Of a stretch of DNA of 64,000 nucleotides, positions 43,645-52,427 are shown in pieces. Source of the DNA: Ohtaekwangia sp. (GTDB taxonomy: Bacteria; Bacteroidota; Bacteroidia; Cytophagales; Cyclobacteriaceae). The translations under genes and the position numbers were made by a program. The notes under the pieces are model-generated. The model searched no databases, had not been told where the DNA came from, and was given only the letters and a program-made list of their open reading frames with translations. Numbering within the stretch: the first letter of the stretch is position 1; each line of letters opens with the position of its first letter. The DNA lies in assembly GCA_021155195.1 (NCBI GenBank), contig JAJNPV010000046.1:124001-188000 (forward strand), written 5' to 3'.

Positions 43645-44025
43645 ATGAAAAAGAAATTAGTTATTGCAATTTTTGAGAACGATCCTCTCAATAGGTTTAT
43701 TTATCAAAAAATGTTGAAGCCTCATATGGAAAAGGCCTCGGTTTATATTTTTGACTCTCCCGAAGAAGGACTGGAGAAAGCGACTGAGGTAGATTTTGAC
43801 ATTGCTTTTGTTGACATGCACTTAAAAGGCGAATGTTTTGGAGGGATTCCCCTATCTCAGCAGTTAAAATCCCTTTCAGATAACACCAGACTGGTAGCCA
43901 TGACCACCCTTATTCAACAAGGTGACAAGGAGCGTGCGGAATCAAATGGGTTTATGAAATGTCTTGAAAAACCTTTGCCGTTTTTTGACCTCGACAAGTT
44001 ATTAGAAGGAATAATCTATAATTAG
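43645..44025 (+). CDS. CheY-like stand-alone response regulator
   Basis: 126 residues from ATG 43645. Receiver-domain residues: Glu11 and Asp13 (FENDP) in the acidic pocket, phospho-acceptor Asp57 (VDMHLKG), Thr87/88 (MTT) and Lys109 (EKP). No output domain. Acts by binding a partner, which is not apparent here. The in-frame ATG 43621 would add 8 residues. The next small gene follows 4 bases after its stop. Confidence 0.82.
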   Translation: MKKKLVIAIFENDPLNRFIYQKMLKPHMEKASVYIFDSPEEGLEKATEVDFDIAFVDMHLKGECFGGIPLSQQLKSLSDNTRLVAMTTLIQQGDKERAESNGFMKCLEKPLPFFDLDKLLEGIIYN

Positions 44026-44029
44026 AAAA

Positions 44030-44287
44030 ATGAAAAAGTGTTCAACAGGTAAGCGTTTGTATGCAAGTGAACAGCTAGCCGAAGATTCATTAATTGAAGC
44101 ACATATACATTTTGAATATAAAGCAGGTGCCGGCCCAAAAGGAGTTTACAAATGTGATGAATGCGGTTCGTATCATTTAACCTCACATGGTGCAATGAAT
44201 GCCAGATTATCGCAGCTTTTAGTTGATGGAACCATCCAGAAACAAAAAGAAGCTGGCAGATGGAACGATAAATTTAAGAAGCATTAA
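44030..44287 (+). CDS. Small zinc-ribbon-like hypothetical protein (85 aa)
   Basis: MKKCSTGKRLYASEQLAEDSLIEAHI start; the centre has YKCDECGSYHLTSHG, a Cys-x2-Cys plus His pair that may bind zinc with Cys4. Basic and soluble. Conserved small proteins of this sort occur in Bacteroidota; function unknown. 4 bases after the response regulator, so likely cotranscribed. Confidence 0.65.
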   Translation: MKKCSTGKRLYASEQLAEDSLIEAHIHFEYKAGAGPKGVYKCDECGSYHLTSHGAMNARLSQLLVDGTIQKQKEAGRWNDKFKKH

Positions 44288-44335
44288 ACATCGTCCTGAA
44301 GATTGATTTATCATTCGAAAATTTGAATTGGGCGG

Positions 44336-44665
44336 ATGGTTAACTTTCATAAGAATGCAAGTATAATACTTGCAATCGCCTCGTTAGTGATTATCGCTTC
44401 AATCGGTATTGAAAGAGTTCTTTTTATTGTTGACTCAGTACCCTATTCAAATGCAGTAGAATTTATAAAATCAGACCCTGCTATCCGGCAAAGATTTGGA
44501 AACATTAATACGCTGGGTATTCCAACTGGTGATATTAATTCTGTTGAGGGGCGCTGCTATTTTAAGGTGAAAATTACTGGGGAGTTGCAAACCGAAAAAA
44601 TTGGTATTGAGCTTAAGGAAGGTTTTTATGGAACCTGGACGGTGATATCCTGGAAAATTTTATAA
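44336..44665 (+). CDS. Coa1-like small membrane protein
   Basis: 109 residues. One N-terminal membrane helix (ASIILAIASLVIIASIGIERVLFI) followed by about 75 residues: AVEFIKSDPAIRQRFGNINTLGIPTGDINSVEGRCYFKVKITGE and an ending FYGTWTVISWKI. This fits the cytochrome-oxidase assembly Coa1-like layout (S/D-P-x-V/I near the start, G-x-A/C-x-x-x-I/V, then W-x-V). The assignment is tentative; no oxidase genes are nearby. Confidence 0.5.
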   Translation: MVNFHKNASIILAIASLVIIASIGIERVLFIVDSVPYSNAVEFIKSDPAIRQRFGNINTLGIPTGDINSVEGRCYFKVKITGELQTEKIGIELKEGFYGTWTVISWKIL

Positions 44666-44731
44666 GAATACTTATACAAATGATTTTTTGATGTAATTAC
44701 CGTACTTAAAAATCAGTTAGGGGACTCTGCG

Positions 44732-44751
44732 AAATTTCAATAAATTTCAAT
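44732..44751 (+). repeat. Tandem 10-bp direct repeat upstream of the acylase gene
   Basis: AAATTTCAAT occurs twice in direct contact (44732-44741 and 44742-44751), ending 15 bases before ATG 44767. Exact helical-turn spacing suggests a possible binding site for a regulator that reads one DNA face. Confidence 0.6.
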
Positions 44752-44766
44752 CTGATTCCGTTCTAA

Positions 44767-46947
44767 ATGAAAAAGATACTCCTCCTGCTTCTTCTCTCGG
44801 CTCCGGCTTTTGCCCAAAAGTTTACAAAAGAAGAAATTACTCGCTGGCAAAATCTATCTAAACAAGTTACTATCATTCGCGACACGTGGGGTATTCCGCA
44901 TGTTTATGGTAAGACTGATGCCGATGCAGTATTTGGGTTTCTGTTTGCCCAATGTGAAGATGATTTTAATCGGGTTGAGATGAACTACATAACAGCAACA
45001 GCCAGACTTGCAGAGGTAGAAGGTGAATCAAAATTATATCATGATCTACGTACCCGGTTGTTTTATGATACACTTCAAGCCATCTCTATTTATAAAGAAA
45101 GCCCGGCCTGGCTAAAGCGACTTTGTGATGGCTTTGCTGATGGTATTAACTATTACTTATACACACATCCTGAGGTTAAACCTAAATTGCTCACCCGGTT
45201 TCAACCTTGGATGCCTTTCTTATTTAGTGAGGGAAGTATTGGTGGCGATATTGAATCTATCTCAGTAAATCGGTTAAAGGAATTTTACGGCTCTGGCGAA
45301 ATGGTCGTAGAACCTGAAGAGGTCGATCATAATCAAGAACCAGAACCGCGCGGTTCTAATGGCTTTGCAATTGCACCCTCGCGGAGTGCGAGTGGTAATG
45401 CCTTGTTGCTGATCAATCCACATACTTCGTTTTACTTCCGTCCCGAAGTTCATGTAAACAGCGAAGAAGGATTAAATGTCTATGGTGCTGTAACCTGGGG
45501 ACAGTTTTTTGTATATCAAGGGTTTAATGAACATTGCGGATGGATGCACACCACCAGTCAGGCTGATGTAAAAGATGAATATCTTGAGAGCATTGTAAAG
45601 CGTAACGATTCAATATTCTATCGCCACGGAGCTTCATCTAAACCAGTTATTTCAAAAAAAATTAAGCTTGCTTATAAGGAGGGTAATAAAAAGAGCTACA
45701 AAGAATTTACTGCGCACTATACTCACCATGGTCCTGTAATTGCAAAACGGGGTGAGGAATGGGTAAGTATTTCTATGATGGTTGAACCATTGAAAGCACT
45801 CACTCAATCCTATCAACGCACTAAGTCGCAAGGACTTGAGGACTATAAAAAAACGATGGAGTTGAAAGCTAACTCCTCGAATAACACCGTGTTTGCTGAT
45901 AGCCAGGGAAATATTGCTTACTGGCATGGCAACTTTATTCCAAAAAGAAATACAAACTATGATTGGACAAAACCATTAGATGGGAGCGACCCTGGCACAG
46001 ATTGGCAAGGCTTGCACGAAGTATCAGAGATTGTTCATTCCTATAATCCGCCAAGTGGTTGGATACAAAATTGTAACTCAACACCATTTACCTTAGCGGG
46101 AAAAGATAGTCCAGACAAGAATAATTATCCAACCTACATGGCACCGGATGCTCAAAATGCAAGGGGCATTAATGCCGAACGAGTTCTAGAACGAGAGTCA
46201 TCATTTACCTTGAATAAACTAATTGCTGCTGCCAATGATCCATATCTCTCAGGCTTCGAAGAGTTGATACCAGCCTTGGTCTCAGCCTATGAATCATGCA
46301 CTGATAGAGAACTTGTTGCTAAGTTAAGAGAACCGATTGCGTTGCTAAGTAGTTGGGATAAAGGCTATGGGATTAAATCGGTACCCACTACGCTGGCTGT
46401 TTATTGGGGGCAGGAATTACGGCAAAAGATTTCTTCAAGAATTCCGCCTGGAAGCGATCAATTAAGCATTATAAAACTGATGATAAGTGAAAGTTCAAAT
46501 GAAGAAAAGCTTGATGCGTTGGAAAAAATATTAGATGAACTTCAACTTGATTTTGGAACCTGGGTGGTAGGCTGGGGTGAGGTGAACAGATTTCAACGCT
46601 TGACTGGCAAAATCACCGAAGAATATAATGATCTTAAACCTAGTTTGCCCGTAGGATCAACCTCTTCCTTTTGGGGATCGCTAGCAGCTTTTGGCAGTCG
46701 TAAATTTCAGGGAACCAATAAAATGTATGGTTATGTGGGCAATAGTTTTGTTGCAGTGGTTGAATTTGGTAAAGATGGAGTGAAAGCTAAATCAGTATTG
46801 GCAGGTGGTAATAATAATAATCCGTTATCAAAACACTTTACAGATCAAGCTGAGCTTTACAGTCAGGGAAAATTTAAAGAGGTGTGGTTTTATAAGAAGG
46901 ATGTAATGAAACATGCTGAGCGTACTTATCATCCTGGAAAGAAATAG
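44767..46947 (+). CDS. Penicillin acylase family (N-terminal nucleophile amidase)
   Basis: 726 residues with a signal peptide (KKILLLLLLSAPAFAQ). The pre-protein is cut before Ser197 (RGSNGFAIAPSRS), which becomes the N-terminal nucleophile. The alpha chain is about 17-196. Beta-chain features: LLINPHTSF, YGAVTWGQFFVYQGFNEHCGWMHTTSQAD, YTHHGPVI, LKANSSNNTVFADSQGNIAYWHGN. Members cleave amide bonds in penicillins, acyl-homoserine lactones or lipopeptides; the substrate here is not known. Followed by purT after 11 bases, probably cotranscribed. Confidence 0.9.
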   Translation: MKKILLLLLLSAPAFAQKFTKEEITRWQNLSKQVTIIRDTWGIPHVYGKTDADAVFGFLFAQCEDDFNRVEMNYITATARLAEVEGESKLYHDLRTRLFYDTLQAISIYKESPAWLKRLCDGFADGINYYLYTHPEVKPKLLTRFQPWMPFLFSEGSIGGDIESISVNRLKEFYGSGEMVVEPEEVDHNQEPEPRGSNGFAIAPSRSASGNALLLINPHTSFYFRPEVHVNSEEGLNVYGAVTWGQFFVYQGFNEHCGWMHTTSQADVKDEYLESIVKRNDSIFYRHGASSKPVISKKIKLAYKEGNKKSYKEFTAHYTHHGPVIAKRGEEWVSISMMVEPLKALTQSYQRTKSQGLEDYKKTMELKANSSNNTVFADSQGNIAYWHGNFIPKRNTNYDWTKPLDGSDPGTDWQGLHEVSEIVHSYNPPSGWIQNCNSTPFTLAGKDSPDKNNYPTYMAPDAQNARGINAERVLERESSFTLNKLIAAANDPYLSGFEELIPALVSAYESCTDRELVAKLREPIALLSSWDKGYGIKSVPTTLAVYWGQELRQKISSRIPPGSDQLSIIKLMISESSNEEKLDALEKILDELQLDFGTWVVGWGEVNRFQRLTGKITEEYNDLKPSLPVGSTSSFWGSLAAFGSRKFQGTNKMYGYVGNSFVAVVEFGKDGVKAKSVLAGGNNNNPLSKHFTDQAELYSQGKFKEVWFYKKDVMKHAERTYHPGKK

Positions 46948-46958
46948 CTAAAGCATTT

Positions 46959-48164
46959 ATGACAAGTAAAAGGGATCAACCAATAAAGATTGGAACACCG
47001 TTAACTTCTTCAGCTGTTAAAGTGATGATGTTGGGTTCGGGCGAACTTGGCAAGGAGGTTGTTATTGAGTTTCAACGATATGGTGTTGAAGTGATTGCAG
47101 TAGATCGATATAGCAATGCTCCGGCTATGCAAGTAGCACATCGTTCATACACCATTTCAATGTTAGATGGAAAAGCACTCCGTGAAGTCATTGAAAAAGA
47201 AAAACCAAACTTCATCGTTCCTGAAGTGGAAGCAATTGCTACTAATACGTTAGTTGAATTAGAGCAGGAAGGATTTCGAATAATACCAACAGCCAATGCC
47301 GCCAAGCTTACCATGAATCGTGAAGGGATAAGAACACTTGCTGCCGAAAAATTAAACGTAAGAACTTCTCCCTTTAAGTTTGCAAGTACTATTGAAGAGT
47401 TTACAAATGCTGTGGATTCCATTGGATATCCATGTGTTATTAAACCAATCATGAGTTCATCGGGGAAAGGACAGAGTGTGGTGAAATCAAAGGAAGATGT
47501 CAATGCTTCGTGGCAGCATGCACAAGAAGGAGGTCGCAGCGGTGGGGGCAAAGTAATTATAGAAGGCTTTGTGGATTTTGATTATGAAATTACGTTACTC
47601 ACGATTCGTCATCATTGGGGTATTTGTTTTTGTGATCCAATTGGTCATCGGCAAGAACATGGAGACTATCAGGAGTCGTGGCAGCCACATCCTATGAACG
47701 AAAAGGCTTTGAAAGAAGCTCAACAGATAGCTATGCAGGTGGTAAATGAGTTGGGCGGTTATGGAATTTTTGGTGTTGAGTTTTTTGTAAAAGGAGACAC
47801 TGTCTACTTCAGTGAACTATCACCCAGACCGCATGATACTGGAATGGTTACGATGATTTCACAAGACTTATCGGAATTCGCCTTGCATGTTCGCGCAATT
47901 CTTGGTTTACCTATTCCAACCATTCGGCAATTAGGACCCTCTGCCTCTTCCGTAATTTTGGTTAAGGGAAAATCACAAAGCATTATCTACTCAGGAATGG
48001 AACTTGCCCTTGGCGAAGAAGACACACAGATCCGTTTATTTGGTAAACCCGAAGTAGATGGTGAAAGGAGAATGGGGGTTTGCTTAGCAAAAGGAAAAAC
48101 AATTCAAGAAGCCAGAGATAAAGCGAATAGAGCAGCGGCAAGAATTATTTATTCGCTCGGATAA
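46959..48164 (+). CDS. purT: Formate-dependent phosphoribosylglycinamide formyltransferase (PurT)
   Basis: 401 residues, ATP-grasp. MMLGSGELGKEVVIEFQRYGVEVIAVDRY is the preATP-grasp start; ATP-binding features: GYPCVIKPIMSSSGKGQSVV, GGKVIIEGFVDFDYEITLLT, and SELSPRPHDTGMVTMISQDLSEF. It makes FGAR from GAR, formate and ATP in purine synthesis, an alternative to PurN that needs no folate. Function is clear from high family similarity. It sits after the acylase gene. Confidence 0.95.
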   Translation: MTSKRDQPIKIGTPLTSSAVKVMMLGSGELGKEVVIEFQRYGVEVIAVDRYSNAPAMQVAHRSYTISMLDGKALREVIEKEKPNFIVPEVEAIATNTLVELEQEGFRIIPTANAAKLTMNREGIRTLAAEKLNVRTSPFKFASTIEEFTNAVDSIGYPCVIKPIMSSSGKGQSVVKSKEDVNASWQHAQEGGRSGGGKVIIEGFVDFDYEITLLTIRHHWGICFCDPIGHRQEHGDYQESWQPHPMNEKALKEAQQIAMQVVNELGGYGIFGVEFFVKGDTVYFSELSPRPHDTGMVTMISQDLSEFALHVRAILGLPIPTIRQLGPSASSVILVKGKSQSIIYSGMELALGEEDTQIRLFGKPEVDGERRMGVCLAKGKTIQEARDKANRAAARIIYSLG

Positions 48165-48166
48165 TC

Positions 48167-48607
48167 TTACTCTTCCTCGTTAATAACAATTTTCTCCATT
48201 ACATCATCCTGACGGATTTTGTCAATCACATCAAGACCCTCGTACACTTTACCAAACACAGTATGATTACGATCCAAGTGTTTTGTGTTGTCGCGACTGT
48301 GGCAGATGAAAAATTGTGAACCACCCGTATTTCTGCCTGCATGAGCCATGGATAATACGCCCCGGTCATGATATTGATTATCTCCCGTCAATTCACACTT
48401 AATAGTGTAACCAGGGCCACCATTTCCAATTCCATTGGGACAACCGCCCTGAATCATAAAGTTTGGAATTACCCTGTGGAAAGTAAGGCCATCATAAAAG
48501 CCTTTCTTGGCAAGATCCGTAAAGTTTTTAACAGCAATGGGAGCATCCGCTTCAAAAAATTTCACTTTCATTACTCCTTTATTCGTATGTATTTCGGCTG
48601 TTTGCAT
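48167..48607 (-). CDS. Cyclophilin-type peptidyl-prolyl isomerase
   Basis: 146 residues, no signal peptide, hence cytoplasmic (PpiB-like). Family motifs: TNKGVMKVKFFEADAPIAVKNF, FHRVIPNFMIQGG, MAHAGRNTGGSQFFICHS, HTVFGKVYEGLDVID. The catalytic Arg (FHRVI), Phe and Gln-Gly-Gly pocket are present. Helps protein folding at proline bonds. Preceded by TTTG-19-TTCCTTTG (48624-48654). Confidence 0.93.
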   Translation of the reverse strand: MQTAEIHTNKGVMKVKFFEADAPIAVKNFTDLAKKGFYDGLTFHRVIPNFMIQGGCPNGIGNGGPGYTIKCELTGDNQYHDRGVLSMAHAGRNTGGSQFFICHSRDNTKHLDRNHTVFGKVYEGLDVIDKIRQDDVMEKIVINEEE

Positions 48608-48623
48608 GAGTATTAATTTTGCG

Positions 48624-48654
48624 CAAAGGAAATAAGATTCTTCTAGTATCCAAA
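48624..48654 (-). promoter_or_regulatory. Promoter of cyclophilin gene: TTTG (48651-48654), 19 bp, TTCCTTTG (48624-48631)
   Basis: On the minus strand, a -33 match with 19-base spacing to a -7 box that differs from TAnnTTTG at one base. The ATG follows 16 bases downstream of the box. Confidence 0.5.
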
Positions 48655-48672
48655 AGATTATTACAATGAAAA

Positions 48673-48711
48673 AAAATAGACTCTGATAATTCCAGAGTCT
48701 ATTTTTATTTT
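48673..48711 (-). terminator. Intrinsic terminator after the HU gene
   Basis: An 11-bp stem (48675-48685 with 48693-48703, AATAGACTCTG/CAGAGTCTATT) with 7-base loop. A-run on the plus-strand left side gives a T-run on the minus strand, fitting termination of the HU gene that ends at 48741. The right side is also T-rich, so it could work both ways. Confidence 0.85.
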
Positions 48712-48740
48712 ACTTAACTGACAAAGTCAGGAAGTGGTGA

Positions 48741-49010
48741 TTAAAGTTTGCCAGACAATTCTTTGCTTGCCTTAAAGCGTGCAATCTTCTTGGCTTTGAT
48801 CTTAATTGTTTCACCTGTTTGAGGATTGCGACCTTTGCGGGCAGCTCTTTTTGAAACAGAGAAAGTACCGAAGCCTACAAGGATAAGTTTGTTGCCAGAC
48901 TTAAGTGTCTTAGTAACACCTTCCATGAATGATCCAAGGGCGGCTGTTGCTTGTACTTTAGTGATGCCAGCATCATCGGCAATCTTGCTAACTAATTCAG
49001 CTTTGTTCAT
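48741..49010 (-). CDS. hup: HU-family nucleoid protein
   Basis: 89 residues. HU/IHF fold: MNKAELVSKIADDAGITKVQATAAL start, GFGTFSVSKRAARKGRNPQTGETIKI DNA-binding beta arm, and FKASKEL end. Binds and bends DNA as a dimer. Promoter box at 49042-49049 and its own terminator, so monocistronic. Confidence 0.95.
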   Translation of the reverse strand: MNKAELVSKIADDAGITKVQATAALGSFMEGVTKTLKSGNKLILVGFGTFSVSKRAARKGRNPQTGETIKIKAKKIARFKASKELSGKL

Positions 49011-49041
49011 AAGTGTTTGATAGGGTTTAAATTACAAGGCG

Positions 49042-49049
49042 CAAATTTA
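49042..49049 (-). promoter_or_regulatory. -7 box (TAAATTTG, minus strand) for HU gene
   Basis: A full TAnnTTTG match 31 bases before ATG 49010. A T-rich run around 49064-49070 may serve as -33. Confidence 0.5.
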
Positions 49050-49214
49050 GATTGTTTTTGATCTAAAAAAATTATTTAACCCCTTTCCACAAAAAGTTTA
49101 TTCTTGTCGAGCCCAATGTTCATAGGGGTTTCCAAAGGTTAACTCGCAATAATTAGGTAATCTTCAACTGTATTGATAACTTGAAAGTAATTAGCGTAAA
49201 CTTCTAATTCTGAA

Positions 49215-49691
49215 ATGATTACTAATTTGATTTTAACTCTCATACTATATTCGTCTTATCAAGATCAGATTCCTTATAAACCATCCGAGGAGTTCGAACT
49301 AAAGGTCAATTATATTTTTAAAGATCGCCCGGCCATTGACCGTCAAAAGGTAGAATATGAGCAGGCCACTGATGATAAAGTTAGAAAAGCTATTTCAGGA
49401 CCAATGCCTTACCTGCTCATTGAGTTGAAGGTACTTGCAGTTACTGATAAGGAAGTTAGGATTCGAGTAATCAATAGCGATGGTGACCTTGTTTTTAACC
49501 GGAAGGCAATCATGGGCACTGTTATAAAACTAGACTGGGGTTATACAGAGGATATTAAAGAAAAGATAACTACCAATGAGTTTACTGTCTTTTTTAACGA
49601 TCAAAATAAAAAATCGGTAAGCAAGATAATGCTCACAATTTTGGATGACGGAATATTTATGGTTAATGAAGAGAAAAGGGGAAAATTCTAA
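49215..49691 (+). CDS. Hypothetical exported protein (158 aa)
   Basis: A short hydrophobic N-terminus (MITNLILTLILYSSY) may act as a signal. The rest is beta-rich: SEEFELKVNYIFKDRP, YLLIELKVLAVTDKEVRIRVIN, EFTVFFNDQNKKSVSKIMLTIL. No family recognised. It stands alone, about 100 bases before the PIG-L gene. Confidence 0.6.
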   Translation: MITNLILTLILYSSYQDQIPYKPSEEFELKVNYIFKDRPAIDRQKVEYEQATDDKVRKAISGPMPYLLIELKVLAVTDKEVRIRVINSDGDLVFNRKAIMGTVIKLDWGYTEDIKEKITTNEFTVFFNDQNKKSVSKIMLTILDDGIFMVNEEKRGKF

Positions 49692-49791
49692 ATCATACAA
49701 GCTCCGCTAACACATTCATCCGTCCGCTCGTTCACCCCACCCGGTGAATAACTTTTTTTTTCTTTATTTCGCGTTTCAAACTTGGTTCAGT

Positions 49792-52302
49792 ATGCGTATT
49801 CTTTTCATTCTTATTTTATTTATCACTCGGGTCACTTTTGCTCAACATGGTCAGCCAGCATCTTCTGAAATAAAGCTTAACCTCAAAAAATTGAATTTTC
49901 TGGGCTCGGTGTTATATGTGGCTGCCCATCCGGATGATGAGAATACGAGGGCGATTACCTATTTGTCAAATGACCGTCTTGCAGCAACTGGTTATCTTTC
50001 GATGACACGTGGTGATGGTGGGCAAAACTTAATTGGGCCTGAGATCGGTGAATTGCTTGGCCTTATCCGTACGCAGGAATTATTAGCAGCAAGGCGAATT
50101 GATGGAGGACAACAATTTTTTACCCGTGCAATTGATTTTGGATTTTCCAAGAATTATCAGGAGACATTAGAGATATGGAATAAAGATGAAATTCTTTCGG
50201 ATGTAGTTCATGTAATTCGTCAATTTCAACCCGATGTTATTTTAACCAGGTTTCCACCCGATGAAAGAGCCGGCCATGGACATCACACTTCATCTGCTAT
50301 TCTTGCACAGGAAGCTTTTGATATTAGTAACAACCCAAAAATATTTCCAGAGCAAGTGCAAACATTCGGAACCTGGCAGGTAAGTGCCCTCTATACCAAC
50401 ACGGGTCGCTGGTGGAACCAAGCTATAAATGAAAAAACACACGGTATTATCTCCATAAATGTAGGAACGTACAATCCGTTATTAGGTAAATCTTATTCTG
50501 AAATAGCAGCTGAGAGTCGCACCTCTCATAAAAGTCAGGGCTTTGGATCGTCAGGCAGCAGGGGGGACTCGCAAGAATTTTTTGAATTTGTAAAAGGAAC
50601 AAGAGTGGATAAAGATTTCTTTGAGAAAGTAAATACTTCATGGACGCGATTGAAGGATGGAAATAAAGTACAACCGCTTGTTCAAAAAGCAATTGCTGAG
50701 TTCAATGAAGATAATCCGGCATTAAGTGTTCCGGTACTACTGGAAGTTCGCAAGCAGATCATGCTTCTTGAAAATTCGGTATGGAAACAACGAAAACTTA
50801 AAGAAGTTGAACAATTGCTATATGATTGTTCTGGATTATATGTTGCTGCTCGTGCAAATAATTATATGACTACCTCCACCCAGCCTGTCAGTATTTCTTT
50901 TGAAGCCATTAATCGTTCTGATGTTCCTATTTCATTGTTAAACGTGAAGAGCCAACTACTAAACCTTGACTCAACACTTTCGTTGCCATTAAAAAATAAT
51001 GCATCTATTAATTTCAAATCAGTAAAAAATTTGATTTCAAATGCGGATTATTCAGGACCTTATTGGTTGAAGGATAATCACTCGATTGGATTATTCAATG
51101 TAAAGAATAAGTCGCTCATTGGTAAACCTGAAAATGATGTTGCAATTTCTGCTGAAGTAACTGTCTCCATCATGGGTGAAAAGTTAGTGTTAAATGTACC
51201 CATAATCTATTCATGGACAGATCCCGTGCGTGGGGAGTTAACGCGACCTGTTGAAATTGTTCCACTTGTCTTTGTTAATTTTCCAGAATCTGTATATGTT
51301 TTTAAAGATCAATCCCCACAGCCTATTCGGGTGTTAATAAAATCTACATCGCAAAAGCAAATTGCAGGGAGTTTAACATTAGAACTTCCCGCAGGTTGGA
51401 AGTGTGAACCAGCTGCCATTCCATTTGAGCTATCAAACATGAATGAAGAGCAAACTCTCGTCTTTAATGTAACGGGCAGCAAAACTGAAGTAGATGCGAC
51501 AATAAAGGCAGTCGCTGAAATTGGAGGCAAACCATATTCGCATTCTGTTCAGCAAATTGTATATGATCACATTCCCATTCAAACTCTTCAACCTGAAGCG
51601 AAGGCAAGAGCACTGCGTATTAATATCAACAGAGAAGGTTCAGTTATTGGATATATAAAGGGAGCGGGTGATGACATTCCTGCCAGCTTAAGGAACCTTG
51701 GCTACGAAGTGTGGGAAATGAAAAATGAAGAAGTTACAGCTTCAAATCTCAAGCGCGTGGACGCTGTAGTATTAGGCATCCGCGCTTTGAATACGAATGA
51801 GCGCATTGGCTTTATCATGCCTACACTGCTTGATTATGTGAAAAGTGGCGGAACACTGGTAGTTCAATACAACACCAGTAACGATATTGAAATGGATAAG
51901 GATAAATTCTCACCTTATCCTCTCACGCTTTCGCGCGATCGTGTGACACAAGAGAATAGCGAAGTGAGAATTTTAAAACCAGATCATCCGGCTCTAAACT
52001 ATCCAAACAAAATTACGAGTAAGGATTTTGAAGGCTGGGTTCAGGAGCGTGGATTATACTTCCCCAATCAGTGGAGCGAGGAGTATGATGCATTGCTATC
52101 GATGAATGATAGAGATGAACCCGCACGAAATGGGAGTTTGTTGATTGCCAAGTATGGTGACGGGCATTATGTATACACAGGACTTTCCTTTTTCCGAGAG
52201 TTACCTGACGGTGTGCCGGGTGCATATAAATTATTTGCTAACCTGGTTTCCTTAAAAAATTCTAAGTCGTTGCCTACCGAAAACATTAAAACAAAGAAAT
52301 GA
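49792..52302 (+). CDS. Exported PIG-L family deacetylase with C-terminal GATase/ThuA-like domain
   Basis: 836 residues from ATG 49792, where the signal peptide begins (MRILFILILFITRVTFAQ). PIG-L/LmbE zinc site: His46-Pro-Asp-Asp49-Glu50 (AAHPDDE), and GHGHH with His162/His164/His165. The middle has beta-sandwich domains (QPVSISFEAINRSDVPISLL, SLTLELPAGWKCEPA). The last ~180 residues, LRNLGYEVWEMKNEEVTASNLKRVDAVVLGIRALN and GGTLVVQYNT, look like an inactive class I glutamine-amidotransferase-like fold. Likely N-deacetylates a sugar outside the inner membrane. First gene of a coupled cassette with a 42-residue protein and a symporter. Confidence 0.88.
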   Translation: MRILFILILFITRVTFAQHGQPASSEIKLNLKKLNFLGSVLYVAAHPDDENTRAITYLSNDRLAATGYLSMTRGDGGQNLIGPEIGELLGLIRTQELLAARRIDGGQQFFTRAIDFGFSKNYQETLEIWNKDEILSDVVHVIRQFQPDVILTRFPPDERAGHGHHTSSAILAQEAFDISNNPKIFPEQVQTFGTWQVSALYTNTGRWWNQAINEKTHGIISINVGTYNPLLGKSYSEIAAESRTSHKSQGFGSSGSRGDSQEFFEFVKGTRVDKDFFEKVNTSWTRLKDGNKVQPLVQKAIAEFNEDNPALSVPVLLEVRKQIMLLENSVWKQRKLKEVEQLLYDCSGLYVAARANNYMTTSTQPVSISFEAINRSDVPISLLNVKSQLLNLDSTLSLPLKNNASINFKSVKNLISNADYSGPYWLKDNHSIGLFNVKNKSLIGKPENDVAISAEVTVSIMGEKLVLNVPIIYSWTDPVRGELTRPVEIVPLVFVNFPESVYVFKDQSPQPIRVLIKSTSQKQIAGSLTLELPAGWKCEPAAIPFELSNMNEEQTLVFNVTGSKTEVDATIKAVAEIGGKPYSHSVQQIVYDHIPIQTLQPEAKARALRININREGSVIGYIKGAGDDIPASLRNLGYEVWEMKNEEVTASNLKRVDAVVLGIRALNTNERIGFIMPTLLDYVKSGGTLVVQYNTSNDIEMDKDKFSPYPLTLSRDRVTQENSEVRILKPDHPALNYPNKITSKDFEGWVQERGLYFPNQWSEEYDALLSMNDRDEPARNGSLLIAKYGDGHYVYTGLSFFRELPDGVPGAYKLFANLVSLKNSKSLPTENIKTKK

Positions 52303-52427
52303 TGGTTGAAGATCAGGAAGAAAAACCACCCGTTTTTTCAAAATGGAGTAGCTGGTATTGGTTTGTTATGATTGTGTTAGCCGTACAAATTATTGTTTAC
52401 CTACTCATTACAAGTTCTTTCCAATGA
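52299..52427 (+). CDS. Small single-span membrane protein (42 aa) coupled to symporter
   Basis: A 42-codon ORF (MMVEDQEEKPPVFSKW at the start) with an acidic cytoplasmic N-terminus, an aromatic band (WSSWYW) and one hydrophobic helix (FVMIVLAVQIIVYLLI). It starts inside the stop of the PIG-L gene (ATGATG over TGA) and its stop overlaps the ATG of the symporter (ATGA at 52424), so it is coupled on both sides. Position and topology resemble small accessory subunits that accompany some SSS symporters (DUF485 and DUF4212 types), but it is shorter and of no recognised family. Confidence 0.7.
   Translation: MMVEDQEEKPPVFSKWSSWYWFVMIVLAVQIIVYLLITSSFQ

Noticed and set aside
47072..47551. 159-codon ORF on the minus strand inside purT
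   Set aside because: Antisense shadow of a strongly conserved gene, with low-complexity Ser/Ala/Thr content.
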